A DNA stretch of 64,000 bases from JASHVB01 sp963762885 (GCA_963762885.1 CAVXNH010000050.1:1-64000); one strand, 5' to 3'. Shown: positions 9,256 to 17,761, counted from the first letter of the stretch. Made by a program: numbers and translations. Notes: generated from the sequence alone by a model not told the origin.

Positions 9256-9681
9256 TTGTCTTCGATGCATCGGGTACTAATCAGCGCCGCCATGGGCGCG
9301 GGCTGTGTGCCCTATCTGGCGTTTACCAAGGCGCGGATCACCGACATTCTCGCGATGTCGAGCTCGGTGATGGACGAGGTCGTGGACGTCATCAACCGAC
9401 CGGTCCTGGCTCGTTATTTTAATCCGGTGCTGCGTGACGACCTGCTGGACCGACTGAGGACCGCAGCGGTCTGGTTCGATCCAGGCGTTACAGTCACCGA
9501 CTGCCGCGATCCGGCGGATAACAAGTACTCGGAACTGGCCCTGGCCTCTGCGGCATCGATCATTGTAAGCGGCGACCGCGATCTTCTTGTGCTCAACCCA
9601 TGGCGCGGGGTGCATATCCTGCAACCCGCTGCCTGGCTTATCGCTACAAGAACTCCGCCACCGCCGCACGGAACCGGGTGA
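9256..9681 (+). CDS. PIN-domain toxin-like protein, 5' end frameshifted
   Basis: A COG1569-like PIN-domain ribonuclease. Central and C-terminal features are present: a helical MDEVVDVINRP, then DCRDPADNKYSELALASAAS and IIVSGDRDLLVL with the acidic residues expected of a Mg-dependent RNase. The first catalytic Asp is in another frame: LIVFDAS is encoded just upstream (9252-9271) and would join the body (VLISAAMGAG) if one G of the GGG at 9272-9274 were absent. As written, translation must begin at TTG 9256 or ATG 9265 and the protein lacks this residue. Its 3' end overlaps the convergent LLM gene by 38 bases. Confidence 0.7.
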   Translation: MSSMHRVLISAAMGAGCVPYLAFTKARITDILAMSSSVMDEVVDVINRPVLARYFNPVLRDDLLDRLRTAAVWFDPGVTVTDCRDPADNKYSELALASAASIIVSGDRDLLVLNPWRGVHILQPAAWLIATRTPPPPHGTG

Positions 9682-10546
9682 TCGCGGTCAGATGATCGGC
9701 CGCTGTGTTCCCCGCGATCCGCTTGTGATGGCCGCCCGGGAACGTCGTGTGCGCCGTCGCGTGCGTCACCCCGGCCTGCTTCCAGAATGCCATTTCCTTC
9801 CGCCAGTCCGCCTCGCCGCCGGCGCCCGGCGACACCCAGACCTCGATGCCGACATCCGCGGGATCGCGTCCCTCCGCCCGGATCAGCGACCGCAGCTTGT
9901 CGAACGCCGCCAGCGCGGTGTCGTCCGGCGGATAGGCCAGCGGCATGAACCCGTCGCCGTATTTCGCCGTGCGCCGGAACGTCGCCTCGGCATGACCGCC
10001 GAACCATAGCGGCACCTTGCCTGACGCCGGGCGCGGATTGATGCCGGCATCGTCGATCGTGTGCCACTTGCCCTTGAACGTGACATGCGGCTCGGCCCAC
10101 AGCGCCTGCATCACCTGCACTTGCTCTTCCGAGCGGACGCCGCGGTTATTGAAATTCTCGTTCAGGCCGGTGAACTCGATCTGGTTCCAGCCGACGCCGA
10201 TGCCCAGCCGGAATTTTCCCCCACACAGCACGTCGAGCGATGCCGCCTGCTTCGCCACCAGCACCGCCTGGCGCTGCGCCAGGATCAGCACGCCGCTGGC
10301 AAAGCCGATGTTCCGGGTGCAGCCGGCGAGGAACCCGAACAGCACGAACGGATCGAGATACGGCGACTGCGACGTGCCGATCCGCGCATCGCCGGTATAG
10401 GTCGCCGGATTGGCGCCGAGCACATGGTCCGGCGCCAGCAAGTAGTCGTAGCCCAGCCCCTCCGCCGCCTGCGCGTAATCCCGGATCGCGATCGGATCCA
10501 TGCCCAGATCGCCGACCGGCAGCGATGCCCCGAGTTGCATGGCCAT
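9644..10546 (-). CDS. LLM class F420-dependent oxidoreductase (copy 1)
   Basis: A 300-residue luciferase-like TIM-barrel oxidoreductase. Family features are LGASLPVGDLG at the start, YDYLLAPDHVLGANP, LDVLCGGKFRLGIGVGWN and HTIDDAGINPRPASG. Enzymes of this type use F420 or FMN; the substrate is unknown. It lies 4 bases downstream of a close paralogue (10551-11444), and the blocks from the NENF motif to PRPASG are almost the same in both, indicating a tandem duplication. Confidence 0.88.
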   Translation of the reverse strand: MAMQLGASLPVGDLGMDPIAIRDYAQAAEGLGYDYLLAPDHVLGANPATYTGDARIGTSQSPYLDPFVLFGFLAGCTRNIGFASGVLILAQRQAVLVAKQAASLDVLCGGKFRLGIGVGWNQIEFTGLNENFNNRGVRSEEQVQVMQALWAEPHVTFKGKWHTIDDAGINPRPASGKVPLWFGGHAEATFRRTAKYGDGFMPLAYPPDDTALAAFDKLRSLIRAEGRDPADVGIEVWVSPGAGGEADWRKEMAFWKQAGVTHATAHTTFPGGHHKRIAGNTAADHLTAITRFRAAVAEFL

Positions 10547-10550
10547 GGCC

Positions 10551-11444
10551 TTACAATGCCTCCGCGACGGCTTCGCGATAGCGCTGCGCGGCGCCGAGAT
10601 GATCCGCCAAGGTGTGGCCCTCGATGCGGCGATGGGCGCGCCGGTTGAATGTCGTGGTCAGGCAAAGATGCGAGGCGCCGGCGGACTTCCAGAACAACGC
10701 CTCCTTGCGCCAGTCTTCCGCAGTGCCGCTGCCGCAGGATGTCCAGACCTCGATGCCGACCGACGCCGGATCGCGTCCCGCCTCGCGCGTCAGCGTGCGC
10801 AGCTTCTCGAACACCTCGAGTGCGGTGTGGTCTGGCGGGTAGGCGTTCGGCATCCAGCCATCGCCCCACTTGGCAATGCGCGGCAGGGTCAGGTCGTGGT
10901 GACCGCCATACCACACCGGCACGCGCCCCGAGGCGGGACGCGGATTGATGCCCGCGTCGTCGATCGTGTGATACTTGCCTTTGAACGTCACGTGCGGTTG
11001 CGCCCACAGCGCCTGCATCACCTGCACCTGCTCTTCCGACCGCCGGCCTCGATTCTTGAAATTCTCGTTCAGGCCGACATATTCGACCTCGTTCCAGCCG
11101 ACGCCGATGCCGAGGCGGAACTTTCCCCCGCACAGCACATCGAGGCATGCCGCCTGTTTCGCTACCAGCACGGTCTGCCGCTGCGGCAGGATCAGCACGC
11201 CGGTGGAAAAGCCCAGTTTCTGCGTGCAGCCGGCGACGTAGCCGCCCAGCACGAACGGGTCGTGGAACAGGTCCTCGTTGTCGTTGCGGTCCCAGCCGGG
11301 ACGCGAGGCGGCGTTGACGCCCAGCACATGGTCGGGTGCTTCGATGAAGTCGTAACCCATGCCTTCCATTTGCTGCGCATAGTCGCGCACCACGACGGGA
11401 TCGCCGCCAATGTCACCGAATGGAACGAGCGCACCGATCTGCAT
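10551..11444 (-). CDS. LLM class F420-dependent oxidoreductase (copy 2)
   Basis: A 297-residue paralogue of the next gene. It begins QIGALVPFGDIGGDPVVVRD and carries YDFIEAPDHVLGVNA and LDVLCGGKFRLGIGVGWN. The ATG at 11444 was chosen over an upstream one because GGGAGA sits 6 bases before it and family members start here. Being first in the pair, it may share one transcript with copy 1. The differing C-terminal halves (SAGASHLCLTTTFNRRAH against QAGVTHATAHTTFPGGHH) suggest different substrates. F420 use is a family inference. Confidence 0.88.
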   Translation of the reverse strand: MQIGALVPFGDIGGDPVVVRDYAQQMEGMGYDFIEAPDHVLGVNAASRPGWDRNDNEDLFHDPFVLGGYVAGCTQKLGFSTGVLILPQRQTVLVAKQAACLDVLCGGKFRLGIGVGWNEVEYVGLNENFKNRGRRSEEQVQVMQALWAQPHVTFKGKYHTIDDAGINPRPASGRVPVWYGGHHDLTLPRIAKWGDGWMPNAYPPDHTALEVFEKLRTLTREAGRDPASVGIEVWTSCGSGTAEDWRKEALFWKSAGASHLCLTTTFNRRAHRRIEGHTLADHLGAAQRYREAVAEAL

Positions 11445-11466
11445 GTGAAATCTCCCAATGGTTGTC

Positions 11467-11588
11467 CCGTCATGACCGGTCGATTGTACCGTCATGACCG
11501 GTCGATTGTACCGTCATGGCCGGGCTTGACCCGGCCATCCATCGCGGCAGGGTGCTGGTATAGATGGCCGGGTCAAGCCCCGCCATGA
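11467..11588. repeat. 22-bp tandem repeats plus GTCATGGCCGG hairpin
   Basis: Two exact 22-bp units beginning CCGTCATGACCGGTCGATTG occupy 11467-11488 and 11489-11510. A third copy starts at 11511 but changes into the hairpin GTCATGGCCGGGCTTGACCC ... GGGTCAAGCCCCGCCATGAC, ending at 11588. The element fills the gap between the LLM pair and the dehydrogenase gene. Confidence 0.85.
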
Positions 11589-11629
11589 CCGTACACCGAG
11601 CGGTCATGACAAGGGACGCGAGATGGCCG

Positions 11630-12562
11630 CTACTTATCCGCGTCCAGCACCGCCTTCAGCTTGTCCGGCGCCACGGCGATCTTCTCGATCCCAGCCCGCT
11701 CCTGCTGCAGCAGCATGCTGACTCGCGAATCCCGCTGGGACCATCCGCGGTTCATCGCCTCGGTCAGTTCCTGCTGCGCCAGGTTGGTAAGCCGCATCGG
11801 CACGTTGACATCGCGCGCCAACTGGCAGGCGAGCGACACGTCCTTGTGCAGCAGGCGCAGCGCGAAATCCGGCGGATCGTAGGTGCCGGTGAGAAAGCCC
11901 CTGGACATGCGATCGAACAGCCGGGCGCGGCCGCCGGCGCCCTGACGGATCGCCTCCCACAGCGGCAGCGGTTCGACGCCGGCCTTGACCCCCATGGTGA
12001 ACACCTCCGCCAGCACAGTGCTCACCGCCGCGCCGGCGGCGTTGTGCACCAGCTTGGCCACCGTTCCGGCACCGATCGGACCGATATAGCGCGCCGCGTC
12101 GCCCATCGCGTCGAGCACCGGCTGGTACTTGTCGAACGCCGCCTTGTCGCCGCCGATCCAGATCGCCAGCCGCCCGCTATTGGCGCCGCTTGGCCCGCCG
12201 CTGACCGGCGCATCGAGGAAATCGACACCGTGTTCAGCCAACGTTGCGTGCAGCGTGCGCACCACGTTGACCGCGTTGGTCGACAGATCGAACCAAGCCG
12301 CGCCCTTGCGGAACCCTTCGATCAGTCCATCTTCGCCGGTTCCGACTTTCTCGACATCGGCCGGGGTTGGCAGCGAGGTGAACACCAAATCCGCCGCCTC
12401 GGCGACCGCACACGGGCTTTCCACCCAAATCGCGCCGGCGTTCAGATGCCGTGACGCGGCTTGCCGCGACAGGTCGTGCACGACAAGTTCGTGCCCGGCC
12501 TTTTGTAGATTGCTCGCCATGCCGGCACCCATCATGCCGAGTCCGATGAATCCGATCTTCAT
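11630..12562 (-). CDS. NAD(P)-dependent beta-hydroxyacid dehydrogenase (HIBADH-like)
   Basis: A 310-residue member of the 3-hydroxyisobutyrate/6-phosphogluconate dehydrogenase family. The N-terminal Rossmann motif GFIGLGMMGAGMASNL, the substrate-binding FLDAPVSGGPSGA and the catalytic-lysine region AKLVHNAAG are present, followed by the all-helical C-terminal domain. It would oxidise a beta-hydroxyacid such as tartronate semialdehyde-type or hydroxyisobutyrate-type substrates; which one cannot be told. It stands alone between repeats and the SGNH hydrolase. Confidence 0.9.
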   Translation of the reverse strand: MKIGFIGLGMMGAGMASNLQKAGHELVVHDLSRQAASRHLNAGAIWVESPCAVAEAADLVFTSLPTPADVEKVGTGEDGLIEGFRKGAAWFDLSTNAVNVVRTLHATLAEHGVDFLDAPVSGGPSGANSGRLAIWIGGDKAAFDKYQPVLDAMGDAARYIGPIGAGTVAKLVHNAAGAAVSTVLAEVFTMGVKAGVEPLPLWEAIRQGAGGRARLFDRMSRGFLTGTYDPPDFALRLLHKDVSLACQLARDVNVPMRLTNLAQQELTEAMNRGWSQRDSRVSMLLQQERAGIEKIAVAPDKLKAVLDADK

Positions 12563-12640
12563 GTGCGTTCCCTCACTGATTTCCCTGATCGCAGTGTGCG
12601 ACCGCGCCGACGTGACCTCAAGTCGGGTCCGCCACCGGCA

Positions 12641-13351
12641 TCAATGCGGCAGCAGACGCAGCGCAGCTTCCGCCTGCATATGCTCCAGGATCGCGTAGCC
12701 GGCATTGGTCGGATGCATCCGATCGGCAATGAACAGTGTCGGATCGCTATGCGCTGCCGGATCGGTCAGGCGCGGCTCGGTTGCGAGATTGACCACGGCG
12801 TCGGCATGCGCCTGATTCGCCAGCAATCGACGATTGTAGTCGTCCAGCGCCGCCTTCTTGTCCGGGGGAAACGCCAGCCGTTGCATCTCGGTCGATACCA
12901 GGACCTTCCAGCCCTGGGCATGTGCCGTGGCAACGTATTGGGTGAATGCTTCATAGGTCTGAGCCGCGCTGCGTCCCTGGCCGATATCGTTGTCGCCGGC
13001 ATGAAACACGATGAGGTTGAAGCGTGCCCCTGGCACGAATTGCGGCGTAACGTTGTTGTTGAACAGCCGCAGACAGTCCGACACCGGTTCTCCGCCGGCG
13101 GCAACATTGGCAACCCTGGCGAGGACGTGCAGATCCTGCATGAACTGGATGTCGGGCGACAGTCCGTCGGACGATCCGACTCCGGCCGCGATGCTGTCGC
13201 CATCGAAGACGATATTGCCGCAGTTAGCCGGAAGTCTGCCGGATTGACCGCACTCGGGACTCGATGCGTTGAACCGCTTCGCCTGCACCGGCGCGGCAAT
13301 GGCACACAGCACGAGACCGGCGATGGCGACACAGGACAGCAGTTGCTTCAT
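12641..13351 (-). CDS. Exported SGNH/GDSL hydrolase
   Basis: A 236-residue secreted esterase-like protein. It has a signal peptide (LLSCVAIAGLVLCAIAAPVQA), the GDSL block IVFDGDSIAAGVG with the catalytic Ser, the Asn-bearing HAGDNDIG block, and the C-terminal DRMHPTNAGY with catalytic Asp and His. Two Cys in PECGQSGRLPANCG near the mature N-terminus could form a disulfide. It probably cleaves an ester in the periplasm or outside the cell; the substrate is unknown. Confidence 0.88.
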   Translation of the reverse strand: MKQLLSCVAIAGLVLCAIAAPVQAKRFNASSPECGQSGRLPANCGNIVFDGDSIAAGVGSSDGLSPDIQFMQDLHVLARVANVAAGGEPVSDCLRLFNNNVTPQFVPGARFNLIVFHAGDNDIGQGRSAAQTYEAFTQYVATAHAQGWKVLVSTEMQRLAFPPDKKAALDDYNRRLLANQAHADAVVNLATEPRLTDPAAHSDPTLFIADRMHPTNAGYAILEHMQAEAALRLLPH

Positions 13352-13446
13352 GGCATGCCCATCGATGCTTCTTCGAACTCTATTGATTTAACTCAAGGAG
13401 GAATTTGGGACCGGAGCCTATGCCGGGAGCCTGGAGGTAAGCAATC

Positions 13447-13869
13447 ATGGACAATTTCACGCCCGTCTCGGCGTCACTGGGCGGCCTGCTGATCGGCCTT
13501 GCGACCATGGTGCTGTGGCTCGCGAACGGCCGCATCGCCGGCATCAGCGGCATCGTCGGTGGACTGCCGTCTGCCCGGCCGGGAGATGTCGGCTGGCGCA
13601 TCGCCTTTCTCGCTGGATTGATCGTGGCACCACAAGTCTACGCAGCATTCGCAGGCACGCCGGTCGTTCGGCTTGACGCTGTCGTGCCGGTTATTCTGGC
13701 CGGCGGCCTGCTGGTGGGATTCGGGACACGCCTTGGCGGAGGCTGCACCAGCGGGCACGGGGTGTGCGGCATTGCCCGGCTCTCACCGCGTTCGCTCGTT
13801 GCCACCGGGCTCTTCATGGCGGCCGGGATCGTCACTGTCTTTCTGACGCGCCATGTCGCGGGGGGCTGA
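13447..13869 (+). CDS. YeeE/YedE family transporter, N-terminal-type half
   Basis: A 140-residue membrane protein with about four hydrophobic segments and the motif GTRLGGGCTSGHGVCGIARL, whose Cys residues are typical of YeeE/YedE (thiosulfate or sulfur-species importers). GGAGG lies 8-9 bases before the ATG. A second half-size gene follows 4 bases after the stop, so the transporter is probably made from two half proteins. Confidence 0.9.
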   Translation: MDNFTPVSASLGGLLIGLATMVLWLANGRIAGISGIVGGLPSARPGDVGWRIAFLAGLIVAPQVYAAFAGTPVVRLDAVVPVILAGGLLVGFGTRLGGGCTSGHGVCGIARLSPRSLVATGLFMAAGIVTVFLTRHVAGG

Positions 13870-13873
13870 TCTT

Positions 13874-14308
13874 ATGCTGCGAATTGTCAGTGCGACTGCG
13901 TCGGGCCTGTTGTTCGGCCTGGGCCTAACCATCTCGCATATGATCGACCCGGCCAAAGTGCTCGGCTTCCTGGATATCGCCGGGGATTGGGATCCAAGCC
14001 TGGCCCTGGTCATGTTGGGCGCGCTCGTCGTGGCAGCGCCGGGCTATGTCATCGCAAGGCGGTTCCGCCGGCCGCTCTACGCCGAAACTTTTGCATTGCC
14101 GGTGAAAACCGAGGTCGATCGACGCCTGGTTGCCGGCGCCCTGTTATTTGGCGGCGGCTGGGGGTTGGTTGGTTATTGTCCCGGGCCTGCGCTCGCGTCC
14201 ATAGGTTTCGGCAGCGGCAAGACACTGCTCTTCGTCGCCGCCATGTTGCTCGGCATGGCGATCTTCACGGCGTTCGACCGTGTAGGACGAGCAATTCCAG
14301 CGCGATAG
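13874..14308 (+). CDS. YeeE/YedE family protein, second half (DUF6691-like)
   Basis: A 144-residue membrane protein with the companion motif GGGWGLVGYCPGPALASIGF and four hydrophobic segments. It starts at ATG 13874, just after the TGA of the first half. Pairs like this are found beside sulfur-metabolism genes in many proteobacteria; here no rhodanese, sulfide:quinone reductase or ArsR-type regulator is adjacent. The expected role is uptake of a sulfur-containing anion. Confidence 0.88.
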   Translation: MLRIVSATASGLLFGLGLTISHMIDPAKVLGFLDIAGDWDPSLALVMLGALVVAAPGYVIARRFRRPLYAETFALPVKTEVDRRLVAGALLFGGGWGLVGYCPGPALASIGFGSGKTLLFVAAMLLGMAIFTAFDRVGRAIPAR

Positions 14309-14337
14309 GCTGGCTCAAACAGGATCGAGCATCGCCG

Positions 14338-14760
14338 TCACACCACCGGGGTCGAAGGCGGCCCGCCCTTTTCCCATACGTTGAACGTGGCGTCCCACAA
14401 CGCGATGCGTCCGTCTCGCACGCGCCATATCTCGGTGCCTCGGCCGAGCATCTGCTTGCCGGTCTGTGCGTCTTCCCAGCTTGCGTCCCAGGTGTTGGCC
14501 AGCATGTCGCCCATGAGCACGTGCAATGTCTTGGTCAACTTGTAGCCTTTGGTCCGGGCGAACCGCGCCCGCAGGAATTGCATGATGGCGGCGCGCCCGC
14601 GCATTTCCGGGAAATCGGCAAATCGCGCCACCGCGTCGTCGGTGAAACCCTGGGCGATGCGTTCCAGGTCGGCGGCGCCGAACGCGTCTTCCACGTCCTG
14701 CACCAGGCGCTTCGCGGCTTCCCAGGCGATGGCCTGGGCGGTGTCGGGATCAGAACTCAT
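14338..14760 (-). CDS. SnoaL-like/NTF2-fold protein
   Basis: A 140-residue NTF2-like protein: an N-terminal helix (VQDVEDAFGAADLERIAQGF) followed by strands with RFADFPEMRGRAAIMQFLRA and WDASWEDAQTGKQM and a C-terminal YNVWEK-like end. The family includes polyketide cyclases, isomerases and proteins of unknown role. It faces the YeeE pair tail to tail and has no co-directional partner. Confidence 0.8.
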   Translation of the reverse strand: MSSDPDTAQAIAWEAAKRLVQDVEDAFGAADLERIAQGFTDDAVARFADFPEMRGRAAIMQFLRARFARTKGYKLTKTLHVLMGDMLANTWDASWEDAQTGKQMLGRGTEIWRVRDGRIALWDATFNVWEKGGPPSTPVV

Positions 14761-14805
14761 GACGACACTCCGACTTCATTGCAAACAGTTGTGAACCCCG
14801 AGCAT

Positions 14806-15225
14806 TCACTCCTCCGGCCGCACGATCAGCACCGTGCCGTCCACGCTCTCAACGCGCAGTCTTGTGCCGGGGTCAGGCTGACGCACGTCCATTGGCACGC
14901 GCGCGGCCCAGTCGCTGTCGCCCACGCGCACGCGCCCTTCGCGACCGTGAAAGATCAAGGCGGTCGCCACGCGTCCCGCCAGACCGGCCTGCTGCGTGCT
15001 CAATCGCGCCGGGCGATGCCGAAGGCGCAAGCCGACGGCAAGCGAAATCGCCGACAGAACGCCGCACGTCACCACCTGAATCTCGAAGCCGATCCCGGCA
15101 CACAGCGTTGCCAGCCCGGTTCCCAGAGCAGCCAGCCCGAGCCACATCATGAAGGCACCCGGTGCGAGCACCTCCAGCATCAGCAGCACGAGACCCGCTA
15201 CCAGCCAGATGATCCAGTCGCTCAT
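14806..15225 (-). CDS. NfeD family membrane protein
   Basis: A 139-residue NfeD protein: two to three membrane helices (IIWLVAGLVLLMLEVLAPGA and neighbours), then an OB-fold domain (GLAGRVATALIFHGREGRVR, DGTVLIVRPEE). The start is ATG 15225, which overlaps the TGA of the SPFH gene (ATGA). NfeD partners of stomatins are thought to organise membrane quality control. The coupling supports a complex with the upstream gene. Confidence 0.92.
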   Translation of the reverse strand: MSDWIIWLVAGLVLLMLEVLAPGAFMMWLGLAALGTGLATLCAGIGFEIQVVTCGVLSAISLAVGLRLRHRPARLSTQQAGLAGRVATALIFHGREGRVRVGDSDWAARVPMDVRQPDPGTRLRVESVDGTVLIVRPEE

Positions 15226-16286
15226 GAGGTAGGACCTGGTCCCCATGGTCCAGCGGCCGGCAGCAGTGGTGCAGCCGGTGCGACCGGAGGCATCGGCGGA
15301 AACGAGGGCGGCTCCGGATGTGGCGGGGCAGGACCTGGCGGCATGCCCGCCGGCGGTACGCTGCCCGGAGGCATTCCATCGTCGCCGCGGAACAACTGCA
15401 ACGCCTGCACGATTCCGCCGGCCAACGCAGCGCTCTCCATAGGCACCACCACCAGCCTTGTGTTCGGCGCCGAGGCCATGGCCTGGAAAGCCCGCACGTA
15501 ACGATCGGCGATGAAATAGCGCAATCCCGCCTGGCCATGCTGCGTCGCCGCGTCGGAGACCATCTGTGTCGCCTCCGCCTCGGCGCGAGCCAGCGCCACC
15601 CTTGCCTCGGCGTCGCGGTTGGCCGCCTGCTGGCGACCCTCGGCCTGGAGGATCAGCGACTGCTTTTCGCCTTCGGCGCGCAGGATCGCCGCCTGACGCT
15701 GACCCTCGGCGAGCGCCACGGCAGCGCGCCGCTCGCGTTCCGCGGTCATTTGCAGGTTCATCGCGCGGATCAGGTTATCAGGAGGCTCGATCTTGCGAAT
15801 CTCGACGCGGCTGACCTTCACACCCCAGGGTTCGGTGGCGCCGTCGAGGATCGTCAGCAGCGCGGTGTTGATGCGCTCGCGCGACGACAGCGTTGCGTCC
15901 AGCTCCATCTCGCCGATCACCGCGCGGATGTTGGTCATCGCCAGTGTGGTCAGCGCCAGGGTGAGATTGGCGACCTGGTACGCCGCCTTCTCCGGCTCCA
16001 TCACGCGGTAATAGATGATGCCATCGACCGCAACCGACGCGTTGTCGCGGGTGATGACGCTTTGCTCCGGAATTTCCACCACCTGCTCTTGCACGTTGAG
16101 CTTGCGCCCGACGCGATCGACGTAAGGCATCACGAAATTCAGACCAGGTTGCAGCAGCCGCGTGTAGGCGCCGAAGCGTTCGACGGTCCAGACCTGACCC
16201 TGCGACACCGTCTTCACCCCGGCGAACAGGGTGACGACAACGAGGATGAGAATCAGGATCCAGACAATGAGGACCGTGCCGATCAT
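15222..16286 (-). CDS. SPFH/Band 7 stomatin-like protein (paraslipin/QmcA type)
   Basis: A 354-residue membrane-anchored SPFH protein: one N-terminal membrane helix (VLIVWILILILVVVTLFAGV), the SPFH core (VERFGAYTRLLQPGLNFVMP, QSVITRDNASVAVDGIIYYR), then a long Ala/Glu-rich coiled-coil (AEGQRQAAILRAEGEKQSLI). The last 55 residues are an unusual Pro/Gly-rich tail (MPPGSVPPAGMPPGPAPP). It is first in a two-gene unit with nfeD, as in many bacteria, and probably scaffolds membrane microdomains. Confidence 0.93.
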   Translation of the reverse strand: MIGTVLIVWILILILVVVTLFAGVKTVSQGQVWTVERFGAYTRLLQPGLNFVMPYVDRVGRKLNVQEQVVEIPEQSVITRDNASVAVDGIIYYRVMEPEKAAYQVANLTLALTTLAMTNIRAVIGEMELDATLSSRERINTALLTILDGATEPWGVKVSRVEIRKIEPPDNLIRAMNLQMTAERERRAAVALAEGQRQAAILRAEGEKQSLILQAEGRQQAANRDAEARVALARAEAEATQMVSDAATQHGQAGLRYFIADRYVRAFQAMASAPNTRLVVVPMESAALAGGIVQALQLFRGDDGMPPGSVPPAGMPPGPAPPHPEPPSFPPMPPVAPAAPLLPAAGPWGPGPTS

Positions 16287-16418
16287 GCCGCTTTCCCCGA
16301 AGCAATGTTTCGGGAGTCTACCGCATGTTCCGTTGCCCTACCATGACACGGCCCACCAATTGCGCCCCTCCCCTGAATGCTCCGGACCGCATGGGAAGGG
16401 GCGCATTGTCCGCGGCGG

Positions 16419-16850
16419 TTATTCCAGCGTCGCCTCAAGCGTGATCGTGGCGTTCAGCACCCTCGACACCGGGCAATTCGCCTTCGCCGCTTCGGCCAGT
16501 TCCTTGAATGTCGCGGCGTCGAGCCCCGGCACCTTGGCGCGCATTGCCAGATGCACCGCGGCGATCTGCCAGCCGCCCGGCACCTGCTCCATGGTCAGAG
16601 TCGCGTCGGTGTGGAGGCTTTCCGGCGGGTGACCCGCGCCGCTCAGTTGGAACGCTGTCGCCATACTGAAACAGCCGGCATGCGCGGCTGCGATCAGCTC
16701 TTCCGGATTGGTTCCCTTGCCATCGCCGAAACGCGCCTTGTAGCCGTACGGCGTGTCCTTCAGTGTGCCGCTCTGCGTTGTCAGGCTGCCGCTGCCGTCC
16801 TGACCGCTCCCGGCCCAGGCCGCGGACGCGTGTCGCTTGATGCTGGCCAT
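16419..16850 (-). CDS. OsmC family peroxiredoxin-like protein
   Basis: A 143-residue OsmC/Ohr-type thiol peroxidase that detoxifies organic hydroperoxides. The two redox Cys are visible in AHAGCFSMATAF and AKANCPVSRVLN, and the N-terminal strand region (RHASAAWAGSGQDGSGSL, TNPEELIAAAHA) is typical of OsmC. The start at 16850 was chosen because AGGAG lies 8 bases upstream and the family begins here. A longer frame exists but has no match. Confidence 0.93.
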   Translation of the reverse strand: MASIKRHASAAWAGSGQDGSGSLTTQSGTLKDTPYGYKARFGDGKGTNPEELIAAAHAGCFSMATAFQLSGAGHPPESLHTDATLTMEQVPGGWQIAAVHLAMRAKVPGLDAATFKELAEAAKANCPVSRVLNATITLEATLE

Positions 16851-17021
16851 GCTTGCGCTCCTGTCTTGCATTGATGCCGCGCAGGGCGGCACCGGGCATA
16901 TGGGTCGCCCCGGCGCCGGCCCAAGCCGGGACCCGCATGGCATAGCGCTGCCACGGCGTCTGGTACATGCGCTTGGCGGCGGATAACCAGGTTGCGCACC
17001 TTATTCGCTGAAATGACGATC

Positions 17022-17333
17022 TCAGCGAGCGACCGTCGCTTCTCGCCTCGCGTGTGCCGTGTGCCAGCCGTCGCCGCACGGGATGTCGCTTCCCGCTGTG
17101 GTGGATACGGCCTCCTCTGACACGGTGGCGTTGGCGAAGTCGGCCACAACTTCAGCACCTACGAAGCCCATCAACTCCCGTTCGTCGTTGTTTGGATCGC
17201 CATCAAAGAACAAGCGCAGCTCTATCCGATCTTTTACCGTCCTGAACTGGACACTTCGCAATCCTTCCGAAACCTCGCCCCACAAGGCGGGGCCGACAGA
17301 TGCGGCGACCCTGGCCGGTGAAAGCTCAGTCAT
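17022..17333 (-). CDS. Small protein of unknown function
   Basis: A 103-residue protein. Residues of about 15-65 (GEVSEGLRSVQFRTVKDRIE, FFDGDPNNDERELMGFV, AEVVADF) have the strand-helix pattern of a widespread small family in which a DGE-type turn precedes an acidic helix; some members sit beside toxins as immunity-like proteins. I cannot name the family securely. The tail (STTAGSDIPCGDGWHTAHAR) looks low-complexity. It stands alone upstream of the inverted-repeat element at 17541. Confidence 0.5.
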   Translation of the reverse strand: MTELSPARVAASVGPALWGEVSEGLRSVQFRTVKDRIELRLFFDGDPNNDERELMGFVGAEVVADFANATVSEEAVSTTAGSDIPCGDGWHTAHARREATVAR

Positions 17334-17540
17334 TGCCCAGATTCCTTTCATGGCCGCGCCGGGATGATATGGGCATTCCCCCTGCGATCGTAAACAGTGA
17401 CACCCTTGCTGATAGGCACCGCCTTGGCCGTGCCGCGGCTCAGGTAGCTACTGCCTCGCGTCATCGATTCTGCGGTGGCATTGCGGTGCGGCCGGGAGCG
17501 GCAGCGGTCCGCTAGTTAACGGATGAGTCGGCTCGGGAGG

Positions 17541-17761
17541 TGCTAACTGTTTCTGGTAAATTTATCGCAGAGTTCGCCGAGACGCAGAGCTCGCAGAGAA
17601 GGGTTTATTGGCGACCGGACCTTGGCGCTGTTTGGGGGAGGCGATGCTGATCTATCGCATGATGTCCCCCGAACGGCCTACCCGCACGGATCAGAAGCCT
17701 TTTCTCTGCGGTCTCTGCGTCTCAGCGAACTCTGCGATAAATTTACCAGAAACAGTTAGCA
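17541..17761. repeat. Long inverted-repeat element with CGCAGAG-rich ends
   Basis: The ends TGCTAACTGTTTCTGGTAAA (17541) and the exact reverse complement (ending 17761) open a roughly 65-bp inverted repeat with a few mismatches. Each arm continues into TTTATCGCAGAGTTCGC and GAGACGCAGAG-type words. The central part of about 95 bp (TTTATTGGCGACCGG onward) shows no coding potential. It is non-coding, compact and palindromic, like a MITE. No second copy is in the window. The remaining 17334-17540 and 17762-17900 stretches show nothing recognisable. Confidence 0.8.

Noticed and set aside
11467..11588. CRISPR-like short array
   Set aside because: Only two exact 22-bp units with no spacers and no cas genes; it is the edge of a hairpin repeat.
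13987..15501. A 504-codon plus-strand frame across the YeeE, NTF2, NfeD and SPFH genes
   Set aside because: It crosses four recognisable genes in other frames and has no motif of its own.
17541..17761. A rho-independent terminator or attenuator for the neighbouring genes
   Set aside because: The arms are about 65 bp, the central region about 95 bp and no T-run follows. It is far too long and lies 140 bases from the nearest gene end.
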